A stretch of DNA of 64,000 nt from a bacterium (GTDB lineage: Bacteria; Desulfobacterota; Deferrisomatia; Deferrisomatales; Deferrisomataceae): assembly GCA_027021615.1 (NCBI GenBank), contig JALUTY010000034.1, positions 1 to 64,000 of the forward strand. The letters run 5' to 3'. The notes beneath the pieces were generated by a model. It searched no databases. It worked only from the letters and a program-made list of their open reading frames with translations, and was not told where the DNA came from. Shown here piece by piece: positions 16,673 through 25,708 of this stretch. Each line of letters starts with the position of its first letter. Within the stretch, counting starts at the first letter, position 1. Made by a program: the position numbers and the translations under genes.

Positions 16673-17869
16673 TCAGGTCAAATAGTCGAGGATCGAGATG
16701 TTGAACAGTCGAGCACCGGCGGCCAGCGCCGTCTGGTAGGCCTGCTCCTCACTGGTGAGGCGCATCACGGTCTCAGGCAGATCCACCCCCTCCACGCCGG
16801 CCTGAACCTCCTCGGCCGCTGCGTTGAACGCCTCCAGGCGGTCCTTGGCCAGCTCCAGGTTCCGGCTTCGGGCACCCACCAGCCCTCGCTGCGTCACCAG
16901 ATCGTGCAGGCCCCCGTCCAAACGGTCCAGGAGCCCGGCCACCTGATCGGCGTCCTCGGAGCGAAGCGCGGCCTCCAGATCGGACAGAAGGCCAAACATG
17001 TTTCGGGTCCCGTCCGACATCCCCAAGGCCTGGGCACCGGCCACCGTGATCTCCCCCCCTTTCTCCGGGTCTGCGATCCGGATCGACCAGGTGCCGTCGT
17101 CGTTGGCTCGGGCCTCCAGGTTCACCGTGACGTCGTTGGTGCCCTCGTAGTCCCGGATGCCAGAGTCCACCGCCGCAGCCAGCTCGCTCGCGTCCGCATA
17201 GGTTCCGGTCAGGGTCACCTCCACCTCCTGGGTGCCGTCCGAAACCGTGAAGCTCAACGGTGTTTCTCCGAGGTCCAGGGGGTAGGACACGTCGTCCCGG
17301 CTCCGGGCCTCGGTCTCCCGAAACGCGATGTCCCCCGGGAGGTTCACGGCCACGGTCTGGCCGTTGCCCATGTTCACCCGAAGCCGCTCGGAGTTTCCCT
17401 GATACCGGACCGTTCCCCCCTCGCTCTGGAACGGGGCCTTCTCCCCGGCCGTGCCGTTGAACAGGTACTTGTCCTCATGACGACCCTGGGCGATCTGCAG
17501 CAACCCCTCGCGGATACCGGCCACCTCGTCGGCCAGCGCGGCATAGCTGCCGGACAGCGGTGCACTCGCGACGTTCGCTCCCTCCACCGCGATGGACTTG
17601 GCCCGCACCAGGTGGTTGTAGGCCTGCTCCAGGGCCGACTCGGTGGATCGGTGCACGGACTGGGCCTCGTCGATGTTCCGCACGTACTGCCGGTTTCGGG
17701 CCACCACCTCCTGGAGCCGGACCAGCCGGCTAGCTCCGGCAGGGTCGTCGGCCGGCTGGGTCACGCGTTTTCCCGACCCGATCTGGCGGTTGAGCCGGTC
17801 GAGGTTCCCCAGACGCCTCTGGAGATCCTGCACCCAGGTCTGCTGGAGGCTCTTGTGGGTCACGCGCAT
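16673..17869 (-). CDS. flgL: Flagellar hook-filament junction protein FlgL (HAP3)
   Basis: A 398-residue flagellin-like protein. The N-terminal helix region shows RLGNLDRLNRQIGSGKRVTQ and PADDPAGASRLVRLQ. The C-terminal coiled coil ends [22 protein letters not shown] and ISILDYLT. The middle (about 150-290) is a variable beta domain. FlgL joins FlgK to the filament outside the cell and is exported by the flagellar type III system, so it has no signal peptide. AGGAG is nine bases before the ATG and coincides with the end of flgK. Confidence 0.95.
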   Translation of the reverse strand: MRVTHKSLQQTWVQDLQRRLGNLDRLNRQIGSGKRVTQPADDPAGASRLVRLQEVVARNRQYVRNIDEAQSVHRSTESALEQAYNHLVRAKSIAVEGANVASAPLSGSYAALADEVAGIREGLLQIAQGRHEDKYLFNGTAGEKAPFQSEGGTVRYQGNSERLRVNMGNGQTVAVNLPGDIAFRETEARSRDDVSYPLDLGETPLSFTVSDGTQEVEVTLTGTYADASELAAAVDSGIRDYEGTNDVTVNLEARANDDGTWSIRIADPEKGGEITVAGAQALGMSDGTRNMFGLLSDLEAALRSEDADQVAGLLDRLDGGLHDLVTQRGLVGARSRNLELAKDRLEAFNAAAEEVQAGVEGVDLPETVMRLTSEEQAYQTALAAGARLFNISILDYLT

Positions 17870-17881
17870 GGCTCACTGCTC

Positions 17882-19849
17882 CTAACGGCCGGCCAACCCG
17901 ACTCGGTTAATCAGGGTATCGATCAGGCTGTCCATCACGTTCACGAACCGCGCCGCCGCCTCGAATCCGCGCTGGTACTGGAGAAGCTGGACCATCTCCT
18001 CGTCCATGTTCACCCCGGACACCGCCTCCCGCTGGGCCTCCAGCTGGGTCAGGACCGCCTGACTCGCCCGATCGAACACCCGCGCGTCCCGCGCCGTGGC
18101 CCCCAGATCCTGGACGATCCGGCCCAGGTACCCGGCCGGGGTCTCGCCCACGTCCTCGAACAGGTTCTGAGCGGCGAGGTCCGCGATACGGCGGGCCGTC
18201 TCGCCGTCCCCTGCCGCGCTCTCCAGCCCTGCCGCGATTCGGTCGGTGTCGGCCGCCACCTTGGGATCCAGCTCCAGCTCGGCGTCCGGGGCGAACGCCG
18301 TGAAGGTGCCGCCGGAGAACGGTCCGCCCCCGAAGAACACCTCGGCCGTGCCCCCGGGCAGAAAACCCAGGCCCACCCCGCCGACCAGGGTCACGCTCGC
18401 GTCCCGCGTCAGATCCACGTCCTGGGCCGGCCCTCCGTCGAGGCTGACGCTGCCCGTGGTCAGCAGCCCGTCGCTCCGATCCCCGACCGAGTAGGTGCCC
18501 TCCTCCACCGCCGCCTCGAAGTCAACCCCGTCCACGGTCCACGACGCCGTCCCGCCCGAGCTGCTGACCTCCACCGCCTCGCCGACCCGCTCGTCACCCC
18601 GGTACAGGGCGACCGATACGGTGGAGCCCGCCGTTGCGGTGACTCGGACGTGGTAGTCGAGACCGATCGTGGCATCCCCCTGGTAAGTTCCACCCGTGGC
18701 CTGAAGAGCGATCCCAGAGTCTGCCGCACCGGTGCCCCTGTCGGCGCTAGAGAACAGGCTCGTGGGGGCTGTGGGCACACTCACGTCCATACGGTGGGTA
18801 CCGGGTTCCAGGCCGGTTCCCGCCGTCACCTTTGACACGCCCGTGCTGGGCGCCACCTCCACCCGAGTCGTGTCGCCGTCCCAAACGAACAGGTTCCGAC
18901 CCGCGTTGCCGTCACGGTCGGTCCCCTTCCGGTGCAGGGCGTTGATGCGGTCCGTCACCGTAGCCATCCACCGGGAGAGGCCCTCCTGAAGCCCCGAGAC
19001 CACCTGGTCCCGAAGCTCCAGGTAAGCACCGATCTCGCCTTCCTCGGGCGAGATCGGTGCCGAGCCCACGTGAAACGAGGCCAACAACCCGCTGCCGTCC
19101 CGGGTGGCCTTGACCTCGAAGCCCTCGGCTTCATACACCAGGTACGGCCCGCCTCCGGCCACTCGAAGGTTCAGGTAGGAGCCGTCGGTCTCCACCTCTA
19201 CCCCCATCTTCCCGCTGATCTCCCGGATCACCCCGTCGCGCTGGTCCCGAAGATCGTTGGCCTGGTGTCCGGCGGCCTCGGCCTTGGCCACGGCCGCGTT
19301 CAGGTCCCCCAGCTCCTGGATGGCCGTGTTCACGTCGGCCAACGCCTCCTCCACGGCCTCGTCAAACCGCTCCCGGAGCTCGACGAGCCCGGACACCTTC
19401 TGGTTGTACACGGTGGCCAGGTTCTGGGCCCGGTCCAGCACCTGGGCCCGCAGGGCCAGGTCCTGGGGGCGGGCAGCCAAAGCGTCGAAGCTGCTCCACA
19501 GCTCTGTCAGCGCGGTGTTGAGCCCCGACTCCGAAGGCTCGTCCAGCACAGCCTGGACCTCGTCGAGCCCTTGGGCCAACACGCGGTCGTGCCCCCGCCC
19601 GACCGTGGCCCGGGCGATCTGCCGCTCCAGGTACGAGACCTGGACCCGCTGGACGTCCTCCGCCTCGACCCCCGACCCGATGCTCCCCTGGGAGGTGATC
19701 GTGGGCATCCCCGGTGCCAGATGGACGCGTTGGCGCGAGTACCCCTCTGTGTTCACGTTGGCCAGGTTGTGGCCCGTAACGTCCAGGGCGGTCTGGTGGG
19801 CCAGCATACCCGAGCGTCCGATGTTCAGACCGTAAAAGATGTTGGCCAT
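17882..19849 (-). CDS. flgK: Flagellar hook-associated protein FlgK (HAP1)
   Basis: A 655-residue protein. The rod/hook-family N-terminus contains ALDVTGHNLANVNTEGYSRQ, and the C-terminus has VNMDEEMVQLLQYQRGFEAA followed by NVMDSLIDTLINRVG. Both ends are conserved and a large variable domain (about 330-540) lies between. FlgK caps the hook and, with FlgL, forms the hook-filament junction. It sits between flgN, which encodes its probable export chaperone, and flgL. Confidence 0.96.
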   Translation of the reverse strand: MANIFYGLNIGRSGMLAHQTALDVTGHNLANVNTEGYSRQRVHLAPGMPTITSQGSIGSGVEAEDVQRVQVSYLERQIARATVGRGHDRVLAQGLDEVQAVLDEPSESGLNTALTELWSSFDALAARPQDLALRAQVLDRAQNLATVYNQKVSGLVELRERFDEAVEEALADVNTAIQELGDLNAAVAKAEAAGHQANDLRDQRDGVIREISGKMGVEVETDGSYLNLRVAGGGPYLVYEAEGFEVKATRDGSGLLASFHVGSAPISPEEGEIGAYLELRDQVVSGLQEGLSRWMATVTDRINALHRKGTDRDGNAGRNLFVWDGDTTRVEVAPSTGVSKVTAGTGLEPGTHRMDVSVPTAPTSLFSSADRGTGAADSGIALQATGGTYQGDATIGLDYHVRVTATAGSTVSVALYRGDERVGEAVEVSSSGGTASWTVDGVDFEAAVEEGTYSVGDRSDGLLTTGSVSLDGGPAQDVDLTRDASVTLVGGVGLGFLPGGTAEVFFGGGPFSGGTFTAFAPDAELELDPKVAADTDRIAAGLESAAGDGETARRIADLAAQNLFEDVGETPAGYLGRIVQDLGATARDARVFDRASQAVLTQLEAQREAVSGVNMDEEMVQLLQYQRGFEAAARFVNVMDSLIDTLINRVGLAGR

Positions 19850-19864
19850 GGGCTGCCTTTCCCA

Positions 19865-20326
19865 CTATGCCTGGCACACGTTCCGAGAGGGCACGGGCAG
19901 GGTGCTGGGGCCGTACCCCGCGCCCGTCGCTGTGCGCACCAGATGCCCGGTCACCGTGAGTCCGAACCGCGCGGCCAGCCCGAGGGCTGCGAGCCCGGAC
20001 CGAGCCCTCTCGACCGCCCCTTCCACCCCGCGGACCGCATCCGAGACCCTCGGGTCCGGATCGGGGCCGGCCTCGCCCGCCCGACACCCCGTCCGGCAGC
20101 TGGCCACCCGCGCCCACCGGGCCTCGGCGGCTCGGCGCAGCCGTGCAGCCCGCTCCAGACGGCGGCCCGCCTCGGCCCCGCGCCGAATCGCCTCTTCCAT
20201 CCTCCCCGGGTCCTTCACCGCGGCCAGCGCCTCGTCGACTGCCCCGGCCAGCGTACGGACCGCATCGGCCTCCCTCTCCAAAGCGGACAGGAGGTCCGCT
20301 TGTGCTCGTACCAGTGACTGGCTCAC
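19865..20326 (-). CDS. flgN: FlgN-family flagellar export chaperone
   Basis: A 153-residue, almost wholly helical protein rich in Ala, Arg and Glu. It lies between flgM and flgK, the standard flgN place. FlgN chaperones FlgK and FlgL to the export gate. Sequence conservation is low in this family, so the name rests mainly on position, size and the coiled-coil pattern (LLSALEREADAVRTLAGAVD). The GTG at 20326 overlaps the flgM stop as GTGA, with GGAGG six bases upstream. Confidence 0.75.
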   Translation of the reverse strand: MSQSLVRAQADLLSALEREADAVRTLAGAVDEALAAVKDPGRMEEAIRRGAEAGRRLERAARLRRAAEARWARVASCRTGCRAGEAGPDPDPRVSDAVRGVEGAVERARSGLAALGLAARFGLTVTGHLVRTATGAGYGPSTLPVPSRNVCQA

Positions 20327-20631
20327 CGGCTCCCTCCAGTGGCCATCGTCCAATGATCGCGGATCATCCGGGGGGCCACGTCCGACCCAGCCACCCGGTA
20401 CTCCCCCCGTTCCATCTGGCCCACGATCTCGTCCACCAGCTCCTGCCGGATCTCGGGGGCTGCCAACGCCAAGCTTCGCGCCCGCTGGATCTCTCGCCCC
20501 CGGTCCGAGATGCTCACCCGGTCGGAGGGGTCCACCGATCTCTGGGACGCGTCCTCGGTCTGTCGTCTGCGCACCGGGGCCGGCGTCGCTCCAAGCCCGA
20601 TACCACGGGTGTAACGGTCACGGACTTTCAT
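20323..20631 (-). CDS. flgM: Anti-sigma-28 factor FlgM
   Basis: A 102-residue protein whose second half matches the FlgM sigma-28-binding region: VSISDRGREIQRARSLA, then APEIRQELVDEIVGQMERGE and YRVAGSDVAPRMIRDH. The N-terminal half is basic and probably unstructured. FlgM holds FliA inactive until the hook is complete and is then exported. AAGGAG precedes the ATG at 20631. A 143-base gap separates it from flgJ, with a bulged hairpin at about 20728-20765, so a separate promoter is possible. Confidence 0.88.
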   Translation of the reverse strand: MKVRDRYTRGIGLGATPAPVRRRQTEDASQRSVDPSDRVSISDRGREIQRARSLALAAPEIRQELVDEIVGQMERGEYRVAGSDVAPRMIRDHWTMATGGSR

Positions 20632-20774
20632 GGTTCTCCTTGCGAGAGGCCGCGATCCCTTGGGCTCGGAAACCAACGCCCTCGGGTCGCGGACCATCTT
20701 GGGTTCGATCCATTGCTCGACTCTCAGGGTCGTCGGGCTTCGGCACCACGGCCGAGCCCCGAAGCCGACTCGCA
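20632..20774 (-). promoter_or_regulatory. flgJ-flgM gap with a bulged hairpin
   Basis: GTCGGGCTTCGG pairs with CCGAAGCCGAC across about 15 bases (20728-20765), one bulge apart. This may attenuate read-through into flgM or stabilise the upstream mRNA end. No convincing sigma-28 or sigma-54 promoter was found in the gap. Confidence 0.3.
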
Positions 20775-21200
20775 TCAGACCGAGCGGTCCAGCCGCTGCC
20801 CCGGCGGCACTCCGGTCGACCTTCCACCGAGCCTCTTTCGGGTCCAAGCCGCCTCCGTGCGGGCCGACGCATCCCTCCTCTCCTGATCGACCTCGTCCCG
20901 GCTTTTCTTTACGCCTTCCAACTGACGCATCATGGCGCGCCAGAGGCCCAACCCCTCCCCTTGGGTGGCCAACTCGGCCCACTGATCGTCAAGCAGGGCG
21001 TACGCGGTCTCCTTGGCGAAGCCCGTTGCCCCGTCGGACGACTCAGGCACCATGGCCCTCCTCATGGACCGGAAGACCAACAGCGCGAACTCCTTCTCCA
21101 GCTCCCGGCACGCCCCTTCCAGGTCGCTGGGGAGGGGCTCATTGCCCACCCCCGCCACGGCCGCGCCGAGCCCCACCGGCCCTGTCGCACCACTCACCAT
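20775..21200 (-). CDS. flgJ: FlgJ-type rod-binding protein without muramidase domain
   Basis: A 141-residue protein with the rod-binding core: LEGACRELEKEFALLVFRSM, the PESSDGATGFAKETAYALLDD stretch and a helical Gln/Arg-rich tail. The C-terminal glucosaminidase of enterobacterial FlgJ is missing, as is usual in deltaproteobacteria, so another lytic enzyme must open the peptidoglycan. The ATG at 21200 shares one base with the flgI stop (TGATG), so translation is coupled. Confidence 0.88.
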   Translation of the reverse strand: MVSGATGPVGLGAAVAGVGNEPLPSDLEGACRELEKEFALLVFRSMRRAMVPESSDGATGFAKETAYALLDDQWAELATQGEGLGLWRAMMRQLEGVKKSRDEVDQERRDASARTEAAWTRKRLGGRSTGVPPGQRLDRSV

Positions 21201-22300
21201 CACAGGATCTCCAGCTCGGCTTCCAGGGCCCCAGCCGCCTTCAGGGCCTGGAAGATGGCCACCAGGTCCCGGGGGCTCACACCAAGGGCGTTCAGGGCTT
21301 GGACCAGGCCTGCCAGGGTCTCGCCCGGCTCGAGCAGCATCACCCGGGCCTCTTCCTCGGTCACGGCCACCTCGGCACCGGTACGGGCCACGGTCTGTCC
21401 CGCCGACAGGGCTTCGGGCTGACTGACCTCCAGGTACGGCGTGATCTGCACCGTAAGGTTTCCGTGACTGAGTGCGACGGGTCGGATCCGGACGTCTTGG
21501 CCCATCACCACCGTGCCCGTGCGCTCGTCCACCACCACCCGGGCCACGGCGTCGGGCTCCACCGCCACCGCCTCCAACCGCGCCAGGAACCCCACGGAAT
21601 CGTCTGCCTGGGACTCCGGCACCGCCACGCGGATCCGCCCCGCGTCCAGTGCCCGGGCCGAACCGGCCCCGAACGCCTCGTTCACCGCCCCCGCCAGACG
21701 GGCCGCGGTGGTGAAGTCCGGTTGGCGCAGCACCAAGTCCACGTACCCTCGGTTGAGATCGGGCAGGGGTGCGTCCCGTTCCAAGACCGCTCCGCCGGGG
21801 ATCCGGCCCACCGTGGGGTGGTTCTGCTGGACCCCTCCGCCCGCGGCGGTGGCCCCGAATCCCCCGATGGACAGGGGCCCCTGGGCCACGGCGTACACGT
21901 CGCCGTTGGGCGCCCGAAGCGGGGTGAGCAGCAGCGTGCCGCCCTGCAGGCTCTTGGCATCCCCCACCGACGACACCGTGACGTCCAGTCGCTGCCCGGC
22001 CCGAGCGAACGGAGGCAGGTCAGCCGTCACGATCACGGCAGCCACGTTTTTCAATTTGATGTCGTCGGGGGACACGGACAGGCCGAGCCGCTCCAGGAGG
22101 TTCGCCGTGGACTGGGTGGTGAACGCCACCCCGGTCTTGTCGCCGGTGCCGTTGAGCCCCACCACCAGGCCGTACCCGATCAGTTGGTTTTTCCGGATCC
22201 CGTCCACCTTGGCGATGTCTTTGACCCGCACCGCCCCTCCCGCTCCTACCGGAAGCCATCCCACCAGCCCGGCCACGACCACCGCCACCACTCGCCTCAT
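21200..22300 (-). CDS. flgI: Flagellar P-ring protein FlgI
   Basis: A 366-residue periplasmic protein with a signal peptide (MRRVVAVVVAGLVGWLPVGA). Conserved blocks are VRVKDIAKVDGIRKNQLIGY, GLVVGLNGTGDKTG, TVSSVGDAKSLQGGTLLLTP and a long conserved C-terminus. FlgI polymerises into the P ring, the rod bushing in the peptidoglycan layer. GGAGG lies seven bases before the ATG at 22300; an earlier ATG at 22324 lacks a binding site. Confidence 0.96.
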   Translation of the reverse strand: MRRVVAVVVAGLVGWLPVGAGGAVRVKDIAKVDGIRKNQLIGYGLVVGLNGTGDKTGVAFTTQSTANLLERLGLSVSPDDIKLKNVAAVIVTADLPPFARAGQRLDVTVSSVGDAKSLQGGTLLLTPLRAPNGDVYAVAQGPLSIGGFGATAAGGGVQQNHPTVGRIPGGAVLERDAPLPDLNRGYVDLVLRQPDFTTAARLAGAVNEAFGAGSARALDAGRIRVAVPESQADDSVGFLARLEAVAVEPDAVARVVVDERTGTVVMGQDVRIRPVALSHGNLTVQITPYLEVSQPEALSAGQTVARTGAEVAVTEEEARVMLLEPGETLAGLVQALNALGVSPRDLVAIFQALKAAGALEAELEIL

Positions 22301-22323
22301 CGTCCAACCTCCCGGCCGGCTCA

Positions 22324-23028
22324 TCAGAACGGCCACACCGCGTCGAGAACCCGGTACATCCACCCCGGCCTCTGCTGGCTCGCCAGCATGCCCCTGCCGC
22401 CGTACAGGATCTGGGCGTCGGCCAGGGCGATCGAGCTCACGGTGTTCTCCGCCGAGATGTCCTTGGGCCGCACGATGCCCCGCACGTACAGGTACTGGGT
22501 GTCCCGGTTCACCTGGACCTGCCGGCGGCCCTCGATCACGAGGTTGCCGTCTTCCAGCACGTCCACCACCCGGGCGGTGACCCTCATTCGGAGCACGTCC
22601 TTCTGCTTCGTGGTTCCGCTGCCTTGGAAGCTGTTCTCGGTCGTGGCCCCCACGGACGGCCGAAATCCCCCGGAGCGGTACAGGTTTGGCAGCCCGTAGT
22701 GGGTCGGCATGCCCAGGAAGCTCGTCACCCCGGCTGACACGTCGGTCTTCCGGCTCAGGTCGGTAGAGGACTCTCGTTGGGCCTCGGCCGTCTCCACCAC
22801 GATCACCGTGACCAGATCGCCCACCGCAAACGCCCGGTGGTCCCGGTACACCCGGGTTAGAGGAGCCCGGCTACTCCACAGGCTGGTTGGCTGCCCAGGC
22901 TGCTTTGCCGCCGAGGCCGAGCGGTTCAGGGGGGTGGCGGGCGGCCAGGACGGCTCCTCCAGGTACGGCCGGGAACACCCGGCCGCAACAACGAGCGTGG
23001 CTCCCAAAGCCAGCGCGAAGCCTCTCAT
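22324..23028 (-). CDS. flgH: Flagellar L-ring lipoprotein FlgH
   Basis: A 234-residue lipoprotein with a lipobox ending LVVAAGC, Cys18 being the acylated residue. Family blocks include SLWSSRAPLTRVYRDHRAFA, GDLVTVIVVETAEAQ and NLVIEGRRQVQVNRDTQYLY. It ends GRGMLASQQRPGWMYRVLDA. FlgH forms the outer-membrane L ring around the rod. GGAGGTGA lies before the ATG. Confidence 0.96.
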   Translation of the reverse strand: MRGFALALGATLVVAAGCSRPYLEEPSWPPATPLNRSASAAKQPGQPTSLWSSRAPLTRVYRDHRAFAVGDLVTVIVVETAEAQRESSTDLSRKTDVSAGVTSFLGMPTHYGLPNLYRSGGFRPSVGATTENSFQGSGTTKQKDVLRMRVTARVVDVLEDGNLVIEGRRQVQVNRDTQYLYVRGIVRPKDISAENTVSSIALADAQILYGGRGMLASQQRPGWMYRVLDAVWPF

Positions 23029-23031
23029 CCC

Positions 23032-23946
23032 TCACCTCCCCAGCGCCGTGGCCACTTCCACCAGCCCCCCGCCCCGGACGATGCCGGCCACGGTACGGCC
23101 GCTTCCCAGGTTCTCCACCTGCAGCACCTCGCCGATCCCGGCGCTGCCCAGGGCCTTCCCCAGGGTGCTCGCGGTCACGCCCCCCACCCGGGCCACCAGC
23201 CGGACCACGTCTCCCCGGCTCACCACCGGCACGGCCTCCAGGTCCTGCCGGCGCAGGGCCGTGCCGGCCCGCAGGCTCCGCCGCAGACGCTTGCCCACGA
23301 CCTGTTGGGGCTCGGACAGCGTCGTGGCGTCGGATCGGGCGGTGCGCACCCCGACGTCGTCCAGACCGATCACCTCGCCCCGGCGGATGTCCCGGGTGAG
23401 CACCACGGCCGGCCGACCCCGGAACACCTCGACCCGGACCCAGCCGGTGGCGGCCTTGGTCCCGTCCACCCACACGTCCACCGGCACCGTGAAGCTCGAT
23501 GGGAGGCTCCCCTCTGGGAGCCGCGGCCGCAGGTCCAACCCGCCGCGGGGCACGGGGCCGGGGAGCCCCACCGACAAGACCCTTATCTCCTCGTCCGGGG
23601 CCACCCGGGGGCGCACGGCCGCCCTCACCGCTTCCACCAACGCGTCCCGCCCCACCCGGGCCCCGGGCCGCTCCACCACGACCCGGTCCGGAAGGGCCAA
23701 CTGGTCCGCGGCGCCAACGGTGCGAGCCCGCTGCCGGATCCACGCCGCCTCGAGGGTGCGGCTCCGTCCGGGCCTCGGGGCCGGTCCCAACCGGACCTCG
23801 GCCCAGCCACCGGGCGCGCCCGGCACCAGGTCCGCCAAGGTGACCGCGTCCTTGTCGACCTCCACCCGCGACGGCACCCGCACCGCGGCTCCGGACGGGG
23901 CCGTGGCGAGCAGGATGAGCGTGAGGACGAGGATCGGTGCGCGCAT
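23032..23946 (-). CDS. flgA: P-ring assembly chaperone FlgA
   Basis: A 304-residue periplasmic protein with a signal peptide (residues 1-20). A C-terminal SAF/ChapFlgA domain shows RDIRRGEVIGLDDVGVRT, VGKRLRRSLRAGTALRRQDL and VSRGDVVRLVARVGGVTAST. FlgA helps FlgI fold and assemble into the P ring. The N-terminal half is less conserved. GAGG is eight bases before the ATG, immediately after the flgG stop. Confidence 0.93.
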   Translation of the reverse strand: MRAPILVLTLILLATAPSGAAVRVPSRVEVDKDAVTLADLVPGAPGGWAEVRLGPAPRPGRSRTLEAAWIRQRARTVGAADQLALPDRVVVERPGARVGRDALVEAVRAAVRPRVAPDEEIRVLSVGLPGPVPRGGLDLRPRLPEGSLPSSFTVPVDVWVDGTKAATGWVRVEVFRGRPAVVLTRDIRRGEVIGLDDVGVRTARSDATTLSEPQQVVGKRLRRSLRAGTALRRQDLEAVPVVSRGDVVRLVARVGGVTASTLGKALGSAGIGEVLQVENLGSGRTVAGIVRGGGLVEVATALGR

Positions 23947-23950
23947 CGGA

Positions 23951-24742
23951 TTACCTCTTCACGTTGTTGGACATCTGGAGCATCTCATCCGCGGCCTGAA
24001 TCGCCTTGGAGCTCACCTCGTAGGCCCGCTGGCCGGCGATCAGGTTCACCATCTCCTCCACCACGCTCACGTTGCTCATCTCCAGGAACCCTTGGTTCAG
24101 GCTTCCCAGCCCCAGAGTGCCGGGGGTTCCGGTGATGGGATCCCCCGAGGCGGGGGTGGCCACGTACATGGAGTGCCCGATGGACTTCAGGCCCCCGGGG
24201 TTGGAGAACCGGGCCAGCTCGAGGGTCACCCCCAGGTCCTCCACCTGGCCGGTGTCGCCGTTGAGGATCGACACCGACCCGTCGCTGCCCACGGTGATCT
24301 CCACGGCGTTGGACGGGATCGTGATCTCGGGGTACACGATCCACCCTTCGCTGGTGCACAGCCGGCCCTGGGAGTCGAGCTTGAACGAGCCGGACCGGGT
24401 GTAGGCCGTGCCCCCGTTGGGTAGGGTGACTTGGAAGAACCCGTCCCCCTCGACCAGGAGATCCAGCGGGTTGCCGGTCTCCCGGAAGTCGCCCTGGGAG
24501 AACAGCTTCTCCGTGGTCACCACCCGGGCGCCTAGCCCCACCTCCATACCCACCGGGTACTGGGCCCCCGCGCTCGAAACCGAGCCTGGGGTGAGGAGGG
24601 TCTGGTACAAGAGGTCCTGGAAGTCCACCCGGCTCCGCTTGAAGCCGGTGGTGTTCACGTTGGCCAGGTTGTTGGCGATCACGTCCACGTTCATCTGCTG
24701 GCAGTTCATCCCGGCTGCCGCGGTCCACAGGGCTCGGATCAT
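23951..24742 (-). CDS. flgG: Flagellar distal rod protein FlgG
   Basis: A 263-residue axial protein. It has the N-terminal rod/hook signature NVDVIANNLANVNTTGFKR, the family turn GNPLDLLVEGDGFFQVTLPN, and the C-terminal block SNVSVVEEMVNLIAGQRAYE. Length is the normal 260 or so. FlgG forms the distal rod through the P and L rings. AGGAGG lies well placed before the ATG. Confidence 0.97.
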   Translation of the reverse strand: MIRALWTAAAGMNCQQMNVDVIANNLANVNTTGFKRSRVDFQDLLYQTLLTPGSVSSAGAQYPVGMEVGLGARVVTTEKLFSQGDFRETGNPLDLLVEGDGFFQVTLPNGGTAYTRSGSFKLDSQGRLCTSEGWIVYPEITIPSNAVEITVGSDGSVSILNGDTGQVEDLGVTLELARFSNPGGLKSIGHSMYVATPASGDPITGTPGTLGLGSLNQGFLEMSNVSVVEEMVNLIAGQRAYEVSSKAIQAADEMLQMSNNVKR

Positions 24743-24763
24743 GCCTCAACCTCCTGTCGGGAG

Positions 24764-25486
24764 TTACGCCACCCGTCCGATGCGACGTACCGCCTCACCG
24801 GTGACGTCTTCCATCACGGTCTGCACCACCTTCTGGTACGCCTCGAACGCTCGGACCGACTCGATCACGCGGGTCATCTGCTCGACCTTCTGCACGTTCG
24901 ACTCCTCCAAGGCCCCTTGCATCACCTGGGCCTCCGACGCGACCGCTTTCGTCGCGCCGGTGGAGACGAACAGATTTCCCCCGAGCCGCAGGAGCCCCCG
25001 GTAGGCGGGAAACGCCTCGAGGCGCAGCCGGTCCACCTGTTTGCCGCCGGCCCAAACTCGGCCCTTTTCGTCCACCTCGATGTCCGCGTCGGGGGGGATC
25101 ACCACAGGCCCGTTCTCCCCGAGAAGGGGGTAGTCGGAGCCGTTTCGCACCGTTCCGTCGGGCCCCCGGTAGAACCGACCGTCCCGGGTGTACACGAGAC
25201 CGTTTGGCCCTTGGAGCACGAACAACCCCTCCCCCGAGAGAGCCAGGTCCAGGGGCCGGTTCGTGGGCCGCACCGGGCCCGGGGCCGGGTTCACGAACTC
25301 GCCCGCGTAGTCGGTCTGGACGTCCAGGGGCAGCCCGCCCCCCCCTGTGGCCGGCAATGCGGCCCGGAGCTCCCCTACGCCTTTGTAGCCGGGAACCTGG
25401 CCGTAGTAGAGGTTGCGCGCGGCCAGGTCGAGGCGCCGGCTCTCCACGAGCATGCCGCTGGTCGCTGTGTACAGGGCTCGGATCAT
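24764..25486 (-). CDS. flgF: Flagellar proximal rod protein FlgF
   Basis: A 240-residue axial protein related to FlgG. The N-terminus reads MIRALYTATSGMLVESRRLD, then PLDLALSGEGLFVLQGPNGL, with the C-terminal ALEESNVQKVEQMTRVIESV. In FlgF the NLANVNT core is diverged (NLYYGQVPGYK). GGAGGAG precedes the ATG at 25486. It is the first gene of the flagellar run, with a sigma-54-type promoter about 30 bases upstream. Confidence 0.92.
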   Translation of the reverse strand: MIRALYTATSGMLVESRRLDLAARNLYYGQVPGYKGVGELRAALPATGGGGLPLDVQTDYAGEFVNPAPGPVRPTNRPLDLALSGEGLFVLQGPNGLVYTRDGRFYRGPDGTVRNGSDYPLLGENGPVVIPPDADIEVDEKGRVWAGGKQVDRLRLEAFPAYRGLLRLGGNLFVSTGATKAVASEAQVMQGALEESNVQKVEQMTRVIESVRAFEAYQKVVQTVMEDVTGEAVRRIGRVA

Positions 25487-25513
25487 CGGGCTCCTCCTTC
25501 GCCCCGCCTGAAA

Positions 25514-25529
25514 AGCAAGGCCGGTGCCA
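25514..25529 (-). promoter_or_regulatory. Sigma-54 promoter of the flgF operon
   Basis: On the minus strand the sequence is TGGCACCGGCCTTGCT, against the consensus TGGCACGNNNNTTGCW: one mismatch, exact spacing, and a following TTTTC run. The predicted start would be near 25503, giving a leader of about 17 bases that just contains the flgF ribosome binding site. Flagellar rod/ring genes are often under RpoN control. Confidence 0.75.
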
Positions 25530-25708
25530 GGTCCTAAACCATAGCAACGGTAGTAGGTTACGGGCTTCGTCCCTCCTGTTGGGGGGAACGGAACGGACCC
25601 CGGGGGGCACCCCCGGGGCCCTGGGATCGGCAGGGAACGCGCCGATTTTTCGTCTCCGGATGCTTGACCTCCTGGCTCACCGTGGCACGATCTTGCGCCG
25701 GGCAGTTT
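25530..25708. other. Divergent intergenic region between flgF and the octaheme cytochrome
   Basis: Nothing coding is seen. It contains GC-rich symmetrical sequence at 25601-25621 (CCCCGGGGGGCACCCCCGGGG in part). It also has a near-miss sigma-54 sequence on the plus strand at 25683-25697 that is one base too short between its GG and GC elements. Confidence 0.4.

Noticed and set aside
25683-25697. A sigma-54-like sequence TGGCACGATCTTGCG before the octaheme cytochrome
   Set aside because: There are nine bases, not ten, between its GG and GC elements; sigma-54 does not tolerate this.
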